From assembly GCF_964019385.1 (NCBI RefSeq), contig NC_088645.1, positions 32,387,517-32,451,516 on the forward strand: 64,000 bases of DNA. The letters run 5' to 3'. The DNA is from Sycon ciliatum. Lineage: Eukaryota > Porifera > Calcarea > Leucosolenida > Sycettidae. Every line of letters starts with the position of its first letter. Position 1 is the first letter of the stretch. Below are positions 10,801-22,100 of the stretch, piece after piece. Both the position numbers and the translations under genes were made by a program. A model generated the notes under the pieces. It was not told where the DNA came from. It ran no database searches and saw only the letters and a list, made by a program, of their open reading frames with translations.

Positions 10801-13800
10801 GAAGTAGCGCAAGAAAATTATTGTTATGAAGAGCTCTTCCCATTGTCTGAAAATCGATAATTCAGGGGTCGAGTGGTCAATGAGAGTCGAAAATTATACA
10901 TGTACTGGTGATCTAGGGGAAATTGTAGTAGATCCACTTTGCAAAATTGCAAATAGAAGAAACCTTTAACAAAAGCTACGAAAAGAAAAGTATGCGATGC
11001 TTAAAATGTCAAAAAGGTCTTCCCATGGTGGAAGTAAATTTTGTTCAGAATATTTTTTCTTTGCAACCTATCAGACTTATCAAAATGTCTAAATCAAAGC
11101 TGATAATAGCTGGGACATTTTTGGTGTTGTTGATGTCCATAGCAGCAGGTGTATAGCAGGACCATCATGAGAATACTTCAAAAATGAAATAACTGAAAAT
11201 AAAATACGAGTAGCTCACCTGCATTGATGCAGGGACCCGGAGACAGATACAGGTATGGTTGGTCTGGGTCTCTGGTCTACTGTCCTTGCAACGGTATACA
11301 CCGTCATGAACTGGTTTGAATTTTCCCTGGATGCGATAGCTGCAGCGCAAAAGAGTGCAGTGAGCAAATGCATTGAACATGAATGATAGCATCAACAAAA
11401 GAGACTGAGTTGAAGTCCGTGAGGCAGGATGGGATTACATGTGATATATTTGATTGATTTTTTTTTGATTGATTGATTTTTATTTCACGGATCCTCCAGA
11501 GGCAAATAGATGCCTATCGAAGGGAGTCTCCTAAGTAAGTATGGAAAATGAAAAAGTATGTTCGTAAGGGAGAAGAGGTAGAAGATACATTAGAATATAG
11601 AGTACAGAAGAAGTAAATTCAGTACTTCGGGTAGTACATTGCATGCTAATCATAATGAGAATTAGAAAAGCAGCATTGCGGACTACTATGCGATGATCAT
11701 TTCAAGTCTTATGTTGATTGGAAGAATCAGCACTTTACGGTGCACTTTACACTTTACGATGTGGGTTTGGGTTTGAAATTCTTTATTTTACACATGCATT
11801 TTTCTCATTTCTTCTCCAGGGTATGATTTATTGCATTTCAATCCATTGTGTTAACTTACCCGTAAAAGAGGCTAGGAAGTGGCAAAAAAAATTACGGAGC
11901 AAACTTCTGAATATGTACGGTTATTCCAGTTTCGCACGGTTTGCACCAACAGTTAAAGGTGTTCAGCTCCTCTACCCAGGCCGAGTTCCAGGGGATTGCT
12001 AGACGTGGCTAGTATCTTCCAAATTCCGAGGAACCACAATGATGTAACACAAGAGCCAAGGGAAATATGCAACATGCAACATTTGTTCATACATCAAAGT
12101 GATTTGCATGTAAATGTACATGTATTCATTTTACCAAATATGTTGAACTGTCAAGTTGAAACTTACCTGCTGCCCTGGGTAACATTTTCTTGGGAGCCAT
12201 TCGAAGTCAGGCTGATGTAGCTTGTAGCTGGGTCTGTGGTCGTGCAATCTATACGCATGGGAAGGCTGGAACGGCCGGCGTAGCGGCACTGCACAGTGCA
12301 TTCCGGAGTGCATGCGCCGTCCGCCCACTTTGGTGTGTAATACGTGGCTAAGAAAAACGATATACATATACATGTACATACAGAACAGAACAGAACAACA
12401 AGAACAATCAAGGTTTGTACATATAAAAAAGGTCATCAATCTCAGGACATCTAGCTGTTCTGACCTTGTTCGGATTCCTGAGCAGAGCTGAGAGTTACTG
12501 GTCGAAAGATCACAATGAAATCACAATGAAATCTTATGAAAATGAAAGCATTCTAGACCGGCTCAAGAAGAAGCTACATGAGAATTTCTTCTTCTTTTTC
12601 TGAAGTAAAAGATGTAGCAACCCTATCCGGTGGCAATTTGAGATATTTCAACGCGAACGGAGCAAGAATATATTCACCATTGCGGTGCGAAAACCTAGAC
12701 CAGTAAATGCATGTAGATTACGAAAAATTTACACCTCGCAGCCACTGCTCTAACTACTTTTTCGCAACGACTTCGGGTGCGTTTGTTTCGTACGATCTAG
12801 AACAGGATCGAACAGCTGGTGCACATGGAGCAACCTCATGCCAACCAAACGGTACTCCAGAAACAGAGCATATTTTGTGAAAAGGGTGCCAAACTAGGTG
12901 CATTCTTCAAAAATGTGTACGGGTTACCATGGTCACTTTGTACGGCACAACGGGTCCAACCCAAAATCGTATGCACGTGATCATTTGGGACCAAAATCGA
13001 TGTTCCCCCCAGGTTTGACTGTGAAAGAGTGAAACGACTCGTGAAAAGCAGAACATGTTCTGGCTGACCCAGAACACGTGCAGTTCCAACCAAACTCGCT
13101 GTTCTGGTGAATCCTGTTCTAGGTTGTATCAACCGAACGCGGCCCTAAACAGGGTCATGCATGGGTATCCATGACCCTCCTCCCACCTCCCCCCCCCCCC
13201 CCCCCCATTCAACACACACGATTTCCCTTGATGCGTGCATGGTGTCGACTGTGAAGTATATGGCGTAGGTCAGTTTACGCAAGTCCCTGCTTTCTAAATG
13301 TCACAGTAATTTGTCAATGTTTGCAAACATATCAGGACTTTACAAATAGTTAGTACATTATCTTATTGGATGTCAGCACAATACGTCGAGCACCGACGGT
13401 ATAGAATCAATGACAAACTGATTAATTAGCATCACGTGATGCACACTTGCACTTCAAAGACCTTACATAATTGTATAACTTTCAATCCAATAATGAAGCT
13501 TCTTTCCAGTGCCATTTGACATGCACGCACTTGAAAATCCCAGCCCTTTTCCAGGGAAACCTTGCATGTCACAACAGCCCTACTTCTTATTGGAACCGCT
13601 CAACGTGCGTATCAGTTCGTGTTGGCAAGGGAGCTCAAGGACCGAACATCATCCTCAAGAGGTCTTCAAAAGCCTTGAGTGATCAGCCCCTCTTGTAGAG
13701 GCTAAAGTACAGATCATCGTGCTTGCTTATGCATATTATGGGCTAAAAACACTGATCTACTCAAACGGTGCAAGTCTACCTACGACGAAACACTCCAACG

Positions 13801-14611
13801 GAGAACCATACTGATGTCATGTCTCAATACCTTCCATTGGTAATGCTTGAAAATGATAGACAATATACACTCCTGTAACACAACCCTGAACATTTGTTCT
13901 ATTAAAAACCTAGGAAATACATATTATAACTTACATGTACGTCCAATCACCAGGGGTGTAGTGTATATGAGCAAACGTACGAGGAAATAATTCGATTTCC
14001 AAAAGGCAAAAGTGCGATATCGTTGCAAAGAGACTTCCCTGTCTAACGCTTTAGTTCTCCAGAATAAATTGTGAGCTTCCAAGACAACGTTTCGTATACT
14101 TCGTTTCCCCCTTGCCGCTTCAGTGAGTCTAGGAGTTATTTCATTGTTGATACATTGCTATCACGTGATTAGAAAACTTCAACAAACCTTCGCAGAGCAC
14201 GAATTCATGTTCATGTCGCAGTCTAAACAAATTACTTTCCGCCTGACGGTCGACTGGAGAGCGTTTGAGACAATACCCAAATCTGTTACGACTCCGGCGC
14301 GCATACCCCAAACTTGCATTTACTGAAAAGGTGTGTTCAATGGATGCCACTGCACCTTACACGACGGAGTAGAAATGCTGTTGAGGCACAGCACACACCA
14401 GACTAAAACATGTACCTCAAACACGCAAACCCCATAAGTCCCCAAATCTCCTGTCATCATGCTGCATCCAACCAATCCCCTACTCAAAATCACATCAGCA
14501 CATACCGTTCTCAGCGTAGACTCTCCAGTCCGATAGTTTCGGATTCTCCGGCGTGGCCAGCGAGGCTCGTCCCAGAGTAAGTAAAACGATAAGCATGAAC
14601 ACACAGTTCAT
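7876..14611 (-). CDS. Gene A: secreted or surface Ig/FN3 protein, 8-exon model
   Basis: Exons (minus): 14611-14506, 12347-12167, 11339-11219, 10772-10649, 10205-9975, 9541-9239, 8552-8455, 8265-7876. Every junction has GT/AG and the phases agree (1,2,0,1,1,1,0), giving 517 residues. Exon 1 encodes a signal peptide (MNCVFMLIVLLTLGRASLA). Exons 2-3 form Ig-like domain 1, with an extra CTPECTVQC cluster and DGVYRC as F strand. Exons 4-5 form Ig domain 2, ending in NDGVYTCVV. Exon 6 is an FN3 domain (TLTWLRPRTG ... GYRVNITF ... NLGYGRASEP). Exons 7-8 match the membrane-proximal domain of gene B1 (CSCCS). The third Ig exon of B1 is absent. No membrane anchor is seen: the last exon runs to a stop with a basic end, so either the protein is secreted or a further 3' exon exists. 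An assembly gap lies in the intron between exons 6 and 7. The biological role is unknown. Confidence 0.75.
8680..8826. mobile_element. MITE in gene A intron
   Basis: Imperfect terminal inverted repeats (left: tacagtgctggcaactgaaa; right, in reverse complement, a close variant ending in ctactgaaatccgaccc). The same terminus family forms the palindrome at 50187-50277 inside gene C, so related MITEs invaded introns of two paralogues independently or before their duplication. Confidence 0.65.
8934..9133. other. Assembly gap (200 N)
   Basis: Exactly 200 undetermined bases inside an intron of gene A. An exon could be hidden here. The flanking exons nevertheless join in frame without one. Confidence 0.99.
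9721..9916. mobile_element. pogo-like MITE in gene A intron
   Basis: Termini TACAGTCGACT... and ...AGTTGACTGTA are imperfect inverted repeats beginning with TA. The interior repeats short ataacgac and ataaggac motifs. It lies between exons 5 and 6 of gene A. Confidence 0.6.
12770..13148. mobile_element. MITE (hAT-like termini) in gene A intron 1
   Basis: The left end (gcgtttgtttcgtacgatct, then agaacaggatc) and right end (gatt/cctgttctaggttgta, caaccgaacgcggcccta) are inverted copies with mismatches. The interior also pairs loosely, giving a foldback of about 370 bases without coding capacity. The superfamily guess rests only on the terminal motif. Confidence 0.5.
13149..14505. other. Intron 1 of gene A
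   Basis: Non-coding by the gene A model. It contains a poly-C tract at about 13188-13206 and otherwise no recognised element. Confidence 0.5.
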
Positions 14612-14619
14612 GTTCTGTG

Positions 14620-16640
14620 CACGTTCAAGGACGTTCTCCATCATCATCATCAGCATCATGATCATCGTGATCTGCTAACGCTCTGAACTCTGGGTATCTG
14701 AGCAAATCGATTAGAGTTCGGTTTGTAGCGGGGCGTTCCTCAGGCTGGTCGCACCGATTCTGTTGATATCGCTGGAAGAAGGTTTCTCTTTCGGTATTCT
14801 TGTCCTTCTTGCTGAGCAATTCTCGTCTTGTTTCTGCTGTCCTGATGAGCTGGGCCGGGTTTTATAGCACTGCTGCGCTCCACTGCCTGTTCACTATGCA
14901 TTTCAGCTTGCAGCGTAATTTTTAGGTGACCATGGTCGAACGGTGTTCCGGCAGGATTGGTAATCGACGTCGCGTTGGATCTCCCGTCTTCGACCAGCAC
15001 GCCCAAACAGGTCAACGGAAGCTCCGGCTGTCATAGGGCTTTTCGGAACCAGGATCCTGGATTCAAGATTGTACACAGCATGCAGCCTACTCAGTACTCC
15101 TGCATGCGCTTCGGTGTCAAAGAGGCACCAGACGCGACAAAGACTACGGACAGGTTTGCCGCTTTTTGCACGTTCAAAAAATAAAATTAGGGCAAAAATC
15201 GTCGACTTCCCCCCAACCCGAAAAGCTAAACATGCATGTGCACGTAGAAAGTGGGAAGATGAAATGTAAAGTTGTCTATTTCCATGCCTGGCGCTTTTAG
15301 GACTGTTCTCGGGGTGAGAGGACTTCTCCGTGTTCCGCAGCGATGGTGCAGAACATCAATAACTCACAGTTCCTCCCTTCTTAACCCCTGGCTAGTTTTA
15401 ACCACGACCGGTACACGGTTCGATGAAGCTGCGGAAATGATTCATAACCATTTGGAGAGCTAAGTCTGGGGAGGTTGCGAAACTTGTAGCCATAGCTACT
15501 GAAGAAGAGAATTTCTTGATCTACTGCAACTACATGTACATGTACATTCTACAACGGTTGTCAGGTTCAGGAGGCAGCAGTTGGATCTTCAGTCAGAACT
15601 AGATATTTTGTAGTTTCCCAAATGTCCAAGTCACACCTAATGTGGGCCCTGTCGGAATGAGTCAGAAGGTATTCCGAACAAAGATCGTAAGCCAGCACCG
15701 CCAATAATCCTTGTGGTCCATTTCCTTTGCTCACGGGCCACTGTAACGCCTTGGAAATAGCCATCATAATTATCTCTACACTATCATTCATTTGGCGTAG
15801 CGGATGGGGTTTACTGAGAGAAGGTCTTTGATCGACACATAACAGCCACTGCATGGGTGTCGCGTCCGTTGTTATAGTATTTTCCTGTGCCACAGTGCGT
15901 CGAGCATTCTTCACTGGAGTAAAGTGCTGACAGTGCAGAACCTACCATCTGACTGTGGAGACATACAGGTAGGTATCTGTACATTATGTGTTTGCACGTG
16001 AGTTATGACATACATGCACATGACTGTACTTCTGGTGACCAGATATCGTTGCTGCACGGCAGCCTGTGACCGAACTTCCTTCCGGAACGCTATGCACATG
16101 CTTCCATCACTTGGCGATCCGGCAATGTTTGGTAAACTGAGTTTATATGACTCGTACACGTGCTTGTACTTGTGCATACATGTTTGGGTTGTGGATAACT
16201 ATTTACTTCGGTACACAGCAGTGAGTCCGGAGGGATGTTGGTGTTCCTTGGCGCCAGAGAGGGACTTGCCTGCATTACTGGAGTGGAGATCTCATCATCC
16301 TGAGATCCCATCTTACTGAGTTAAGTTTTGAAGTGGAGATGTAGCGTAACGCTTCATGTGCTGAAAGAATCCCAACTGATAACCTTCAAGAGATGATGCG
16401 CCACCCCGAGGCTAAGAGTTCAAGTTAAACAGAAATACTTTTGCAAACTAAAAAAGCCAATTACATCATACACAAAACTGGCATCATGACTCCGAAACAA
16501 TCCAAAACCCTATTGGCCCACTGGCATTCCAAACATGTTGGCTAAATGTTTTCATTCCCGGAACTCAACTAACATTTTGTCTTGCTGAAGTAATGTCGCG
16601 TGTGTCGTAGATTACCCCTCTCGCATCAGCCCAGGGCTGC
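14620..16640. other. Upstream region of gene A; no recognised gene
   Basis: Gene A should start transcription in the first few hundred bases, but no clear TATA element is seen. A minus-strand frame of 115 residues (15914-15567) is the longest open stretch. It has no domain I recognise and no convincing pair of splice sites, so I do not call it a gene. Confidence 0.35.
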
Positions 16641-16644
16641 ATAA

Positions 16645-17472
16645 TTAACCCCTTTACCGTTTGTACGTACAAATTTCGACCGCTCGTGGTTGATGACTTC
16701 TATGCACACAGCGCTGGACCGGTTCATCGCAGGGAGCTTGGATTTTCCCTACTGATAGCCAACATGTACCCGAAGAGGGTGCCAACAATTTTTTTATGTG
16801 ATGCGGGATAAAAAATAGCGGAAATTCCTACTTGAAAAATGCGGTTTGGGGAAAGTGCGTATCTGCTTTGGTATTGCCTGCAGATGTTCTCGACTTTCGC
16901 TTGAGCTGGCTTCGCGACTGTCTGCCATGCTGTGAAAACCATGGACGGGGAGCAAGCTCTTTTGCTTCTGGAGGCCCTTCCCGACGACCCTGTCGCCTCC
17001 TCATCCAGCGAAGATGGGTTTGTGGAGCCAGACGATCCTGTTGAAAATATTTTTTCTGACGACGATAACAACGATGACATGTTGAGTGAAAGCAGCACAA
17101 GCGAGAGTGACATGGATGTCACACACGAGTACAGTGCCGCTGAGATACAATGTAAGTGCTGCTAATGGTGAAAGGGGACATGGCAGAGGACGTGGCAGAG
17201 GGAGAGGAATAGGCCGTGGATTAGGCCGTGGTCGCGGTTGTGATCGTGGTGCACAGGTACAGCCAGCAGTACAACCTGCACTAGTCGATATTTGCAACAC
17301 TTGGGAGAATGCTGACACCGCTGTGACTGGTAACACTCCTGCATCCCACAGAGAGAACGAACCTGGTATCCATCTACCCGAGGGAGCCACTCCAGTGCAA
17401 GAAATTGATTTCTTGCATACTTCAACAATTTGCTCAAACAGCAATACACCCAAATTTCAAGTGCTAAAATAA
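16645..17472 (+). mobile_element. piggyBac-like transposon remnant
   Basis: It starts at TTAA followed by CCCCTTTACCG, the form of a piggyBac target site plus terminus. Downstream, a frame (MDGEQALLLLEALPDDP at 16941) encodes a highly acidic Ser/Asp-rich N-terminal region. In a second frame this is followed by an Arg-Gly repeat segment (GRGRGRGRGIGRGLGRGRG), a combination I associate with piggyBac-derived transposases. The DDD catalytic core and the matching 3' terminus are absent. A GTAAGT lies at the frame change, so an intron rather than a frameshift is possible. Confidence 0.45.
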
Positions 17473-17479
17473 TAGTGAA

Positions 17480-19185
17480 ATATTATTTGTTTTTTAAAGA
17501 CTTGAATAACACTCCTGAGGGGTTTTACTTTCAGAATCAACCTATTTTGTATTTAATAAAACTGAAAATTAAAAACGTTACAGCATCAACAATGGTGGTG
17601 TGTTTTTTGTTGTTGTTCGTGTCCACGTACAAGTACCTAAAACATTACAGGGTTGCGCCACGTCATCTTCTTCGTGCCAAGCGCTACCTGACGTGCCAGC
17701 CCGTTATATAAATACCACTGGCCATGCCTTGATCAGGGGTCATGCGTGAACTGATGGTGGCGGTGTTGCGAAGGGGAGATATGTTCCGGAGGATGACTTT
17801 CCAGCTTGGAAAGCCCGCACGGCCAGGGGTATATTAAATTTTACCAATATTTTAAACGTTAACGGAATGAGTCAAATGACTATACAGCTGCAATTATGTC
17901 ATAAATTAATATCACCCGCATGACATGGATAGAGTAGCCGACTGGTGGTTCCGCACCATTTGGCCTGTAGAATTGTGCAGGGTATGTAGAGAAACCAGCG
18001 AAATTCCGTACGAATATCATTAATTTTGATATGATGAGTTTTCAAATGCATAAGAAAAGGGGGGGGGAAAGTTGACGGATTTGACTCGACTTTGCTTGTA
18101 CGCCGAGAAGCCGGAAAGGGTGAAAAGGGTGGAAGAAGAAGGAATAATTATACCAACACGTTACTTAAATGATAGTGAGTAGTTAAAAAGGAAGAATATT
18201 TACTTCAATATGACTGTAAACAGTATGGTTCAAGCCTTCCATGGTCACTGTCGGAGAAATACTTGCATTGAATAATAGTCCATTGCATGTTTCAGATACC
18301 TCTCAAGACGAACATTATCGTGGTGTTGTCTCATCAGGCAGCACTTTCAAGGAATAAAAATAACCACGTCGGAGAAGTTTGATCTCGACTCTAAGTGTAC
18401 AAGATCAAGTGCACCAGGACGAGTTGTGCACAGCCACCATTCCTATGCATTCCATTCTATCAAGATCGCTAAGCGTGCAGTAGTACCTTTTTTCTTTCTT
18501 TTTCACCATGTTCACAAACCCAGCTCATGATTATGGCGGTAAAAACACCCCTGCCCACACACGCTCTATGGGCTTCAAAGTTCTGGAACGGAGCTCTCCT
18601 TCTCGCCACCATCACCATCAGTTCGCGCCTGGCGCCTAGTAGATTCATGTTTAGCGGTATCCGACATAGCAAGCTGGTACATCAGGTATCGCATGGCACA
18701 TAACAGTTAGAGATGACACAGCAACGACATAGCTCGATTGCGACTGTACGTTTCTTCCCCGCTGGATTCATCAGGCAATATTCTTCTTGGATGTCTTCAT
18801 ACCGAAGACATCCAAGAAGAAGATTGCCATGTGTGTCTTTACCACCATCTAATTCAACCGTAAGTACAGCTGCAGTGGTTTCTTCAACTACATACCCAGC
18901 TCGAAAAGAAAATGAACGACCATCGTACGGAGACTAGGACCAACCGTGCAAATAGTGAGCAGGAGGAGCACCGAGACGCAGCAGTGATGGTGGGGCATTG
19001 ATGGCTCTGCTGACCTTAGGTCTCGGCATCACGGCCAAGAACACGCACCAGACAAAAACAAAAGATAGACCTGTACGGGTCAGGATACCGCACCTTGGAG
19101 CTAAAGACACATACAAACAATGCGATGGAGCGCAAAGAATGTAAAGTAGCTTCAATACTATCCGACGGTCAGCACTGGCAAGTGG
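17480..19185. other. Region downstream of gene B1; no recognised gene
   Basis: Mostly AT-rich sequence with a G-run near 18060 and the palindrome listed separately. No frame has domain or splice support. Confidence 0.4.
18774..18828. repeat. Short near-perfect palindrome
   Basis: Arms of 18 bases (ttcttcttggatgtcttc) pair perfectly around a 5-base loop. Beyond one mismatch the pairing continues for six more bases (ggcaat/attgcc). It lies about 360 bases beyond the gene B1 stop codon. It could be a transcribed hairpin near the 3' end or a snap-back replication scar. Confidence 0.8.
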
Positions 19186-19190
19186 CAACA

Positions 19191-22100
19191 CTAGACACTC
19201 ATCGCCAAAATATTCAGAACAGAGACGGTAACTACTAAATAGTTAATAGCTGATAGGCTTAGCATAACGTCCGCACTACTCTTTGTAGGGGAAAGATATA
19301 GGCTAGAAACAGGTGTGTGGGTCGTGGCCGGCCCTGATGAAGTGATGTACTCTGTGGCATTGCTAGTGACCATAGTTTCTGAAGTTATCATGCTAGTGTG
19401 TTCTGCATGTGCAATATATGTCAATTGGGAACTGAACGCACACAGGCTGGTTGTGAATTGCATGCTCACACTAACAGCTGTCTCAGTCAGGGTGGTCAGG
19501 TTGCCAAGAGAGAATGCCTCCCAGTACGGACCATACACCCAGAATCCTTGGTACGAGAACTCCCAGTCATCGTTGAGGGATAAAACTGGGAATGCGCGGA
19601 GAAAACGATGTAATGGAGCGGCTAGGTTTGTGAGCTCCGTCGTCGACCTTACTGCGAATTTCACTTCCACCAGTGCCCCTCCTGCTGCAGTGCAGTTCAT
19701 TAGAGGGATTACATCGTGGGGATGGCTAAACGTCGTGCATACGTCCTCAGTGGTTTCGTCCAATTGCATAGCAAGCGGTTTCTCGAGCGAACAACATGAG
19801 CACAGCTTGCTGAAGATATCGGTGAGACGTTGATGCCAAAGTCGAGAGAATTCAGTCTGAGCCGGACAAACCCGCAAAGAACAGACAATAAGGAAACCTG
19901 TTAAATTCTTGGATTAATTAAATGAGTGTGGAGGTACAGTGATTGTAAGGTCATGCGCAAGGTGAGTTTCAAAATGTAGCACCATGAATTATTCTGCTTC
20001 TGATGTAATCCCAACAGGCTAATGGTGGGTAAAATGGCACCAAATAGATTGAATTCGGAATCGATTATATGCCAGGAAGCACGAGATGTGAACAAGTGGG
20101 CAATGTGGGGTTGGTAAGCAGTACGAGGTCTTACTTACCACCGACAAGGTGTTGGTGGCAGAACTGGAATTGCTGTTACACCCATTCTCGTTGGCCTTCA
20201 TCAACAGGAGGAATGTGTGAAGATGCGTTTTCGTCAGACCTAAACGGACACAGTACAGTCATGCAGTATAACAAAAGTCAGCGTACCTGAATATGGGCCG
20301 CCATTATCAAGGAACAGACAGTATAGAGATCACATGCTGACGTCCAAGAAAGCGGAACTAGTGCACGGCACTTTTACATTATCTGAACGATATTTCAAGC
20401 TAAGCTTTGTACCACAATACATGGAACGGGGGAGCAAATTTGATGCCTGAAGTGCATTTTTGCGAGAACAATCCGACAAAGGAGCATATTTGGCGTGCTC
20501 AATATGCAATGTACATGTGTACGCCATTGCCAATTGTTCCAGTGATGCTGCACGTTCCAGTGCAGTAGAAAGAAACCCAGTGATGTAATCCGAATTTGTT
20601 AAGGGCGTCAACTTTGCGCTTTTGCTGGACTTCACTCAGGGCAACTACACAGCAACAGGTAACTGGCTTTTGCAGAGTGCAAATCGTGAGATGCAATCGC
20701 TGGCACGTTCTCACGAAGGAGGCACACCGTTGTGTACAAAATAGATCTATTGATCGAACCCTACTTAAAGATGCAATGAAAAATTAATGAAAAATTTTCA
20801 ACGACAAATCTACGTACTTGGGTGGTAGTTCCAGTTTTCTGGCTCGCTTTTACTGCTTCGTATGCCATCACGCGTGATATACTGCAACTCAATAGCCAGA
20901 CTGACGGTAGAGTCTTGGGACGCCATGAAGCAGGCTTCTGATGGAGTCAATTCTTGTTTTGGGTCGGCTTTGCTCTCGAACCTCTCGACCAGGTGGCTCA
21001 TCGCCATGCTCATGCGACCTTGACGGAACGTGCTGATTACGATTAGTTTCGTTGTCGGCTCGTGGTCTTGCTGGATGGCCACGATTTTGTTCCCTGGCCG
21101 CGCGTGAGGCTTCCTTGGTGCATCCGGAGGAACCACTGGAGAGAAAGAAAGAAAATGAGATATAAGTTGCCTAAATGAAGAAAAACTCGATGCTTTGTTA
21201 CCAAGTTACGAAGAAATAGGTAAACGTTCCTCGTGCCAACAAGCACGGAAACAAACTCGCTTTTACCGAATAACAGCAAAACAAGTGCCATGTACATGCA
21301 CATACGGTGGTGGACTTCCGCAACATTTTGAAGATCATGCAGTAATCTCGATAGACCAGTTATCAAACAAATCTGTCGATATAATATACATTGCTTCCTA
21401 GCTTTCGGCCACTTCACTATAATCCTACATCCGTCACCACCATGCGCTCTTAGCGGAACCAATGCACGAAGCATAAGCACACCAGCGCAGCAAGTACACT
21501 TTCGTCAACACGGCTTACTTATAATATTGAAGAGCGCCTCGACGTTGGTCTCGGACATTCTGCATGAGATTGTTGTTCTCCGGGCGAAATCCAGGAGTCG
21601 TAAATCTACGATGATCACGCTTGTCCGCGCAAAGAATACTCCGATTGTGCTGGAGTTTAGCGGCGTTCCGTCCTGAGACCACTGGACAGATTGATTCAGC
21701 GCCCAAGGCATTGTGGCGTAGGGACACGTCAGCCTCCTCGTCACGAGCGATGTCTCGTTTATGACTTTGTTGATGTTTCTCTTTCGGGTGTCTGTACCAA
21801 AACAGTTTGGAAAGTAAAATAATACACACACAAAACAGCAGTAATGAACAGGGAATAAAAGCAATTTTTCAGGCAAGTCACAGCCTTTTCCTGGGCAATG
21901 CTAAAGGTGTAAATGTTACTAGGCAGGCTCACATTCTCTGATGCAACTTGAATCAAATTTATCATCCCCACCATGAAGTATGCTTGGACCAAAATATGAT
22001 AATTATATATTTAAAGGTCAGTATCTCGTGCGAACAGAGTCTGCCACGGTCGAACTTCACAAGCCATTGGCTGAACACATGAAACACCTTTTCACTTTCT

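Noticed and set aside
15567-15914. 115-codon minus-strand frame as an exon of the Ig family
   Set aside because: No Ig or FN3 signature, no similarity to exons of A, B or C, and no clear splice borders.
21043-21480. 145-codon minus-strand frame repeated at 31567-32004
   Set aside because: It overlaps exon 7 and intron 6 of gene B in another frame; the exon frame has FN3-like content, paralogue support in gene C and correct splice phases.
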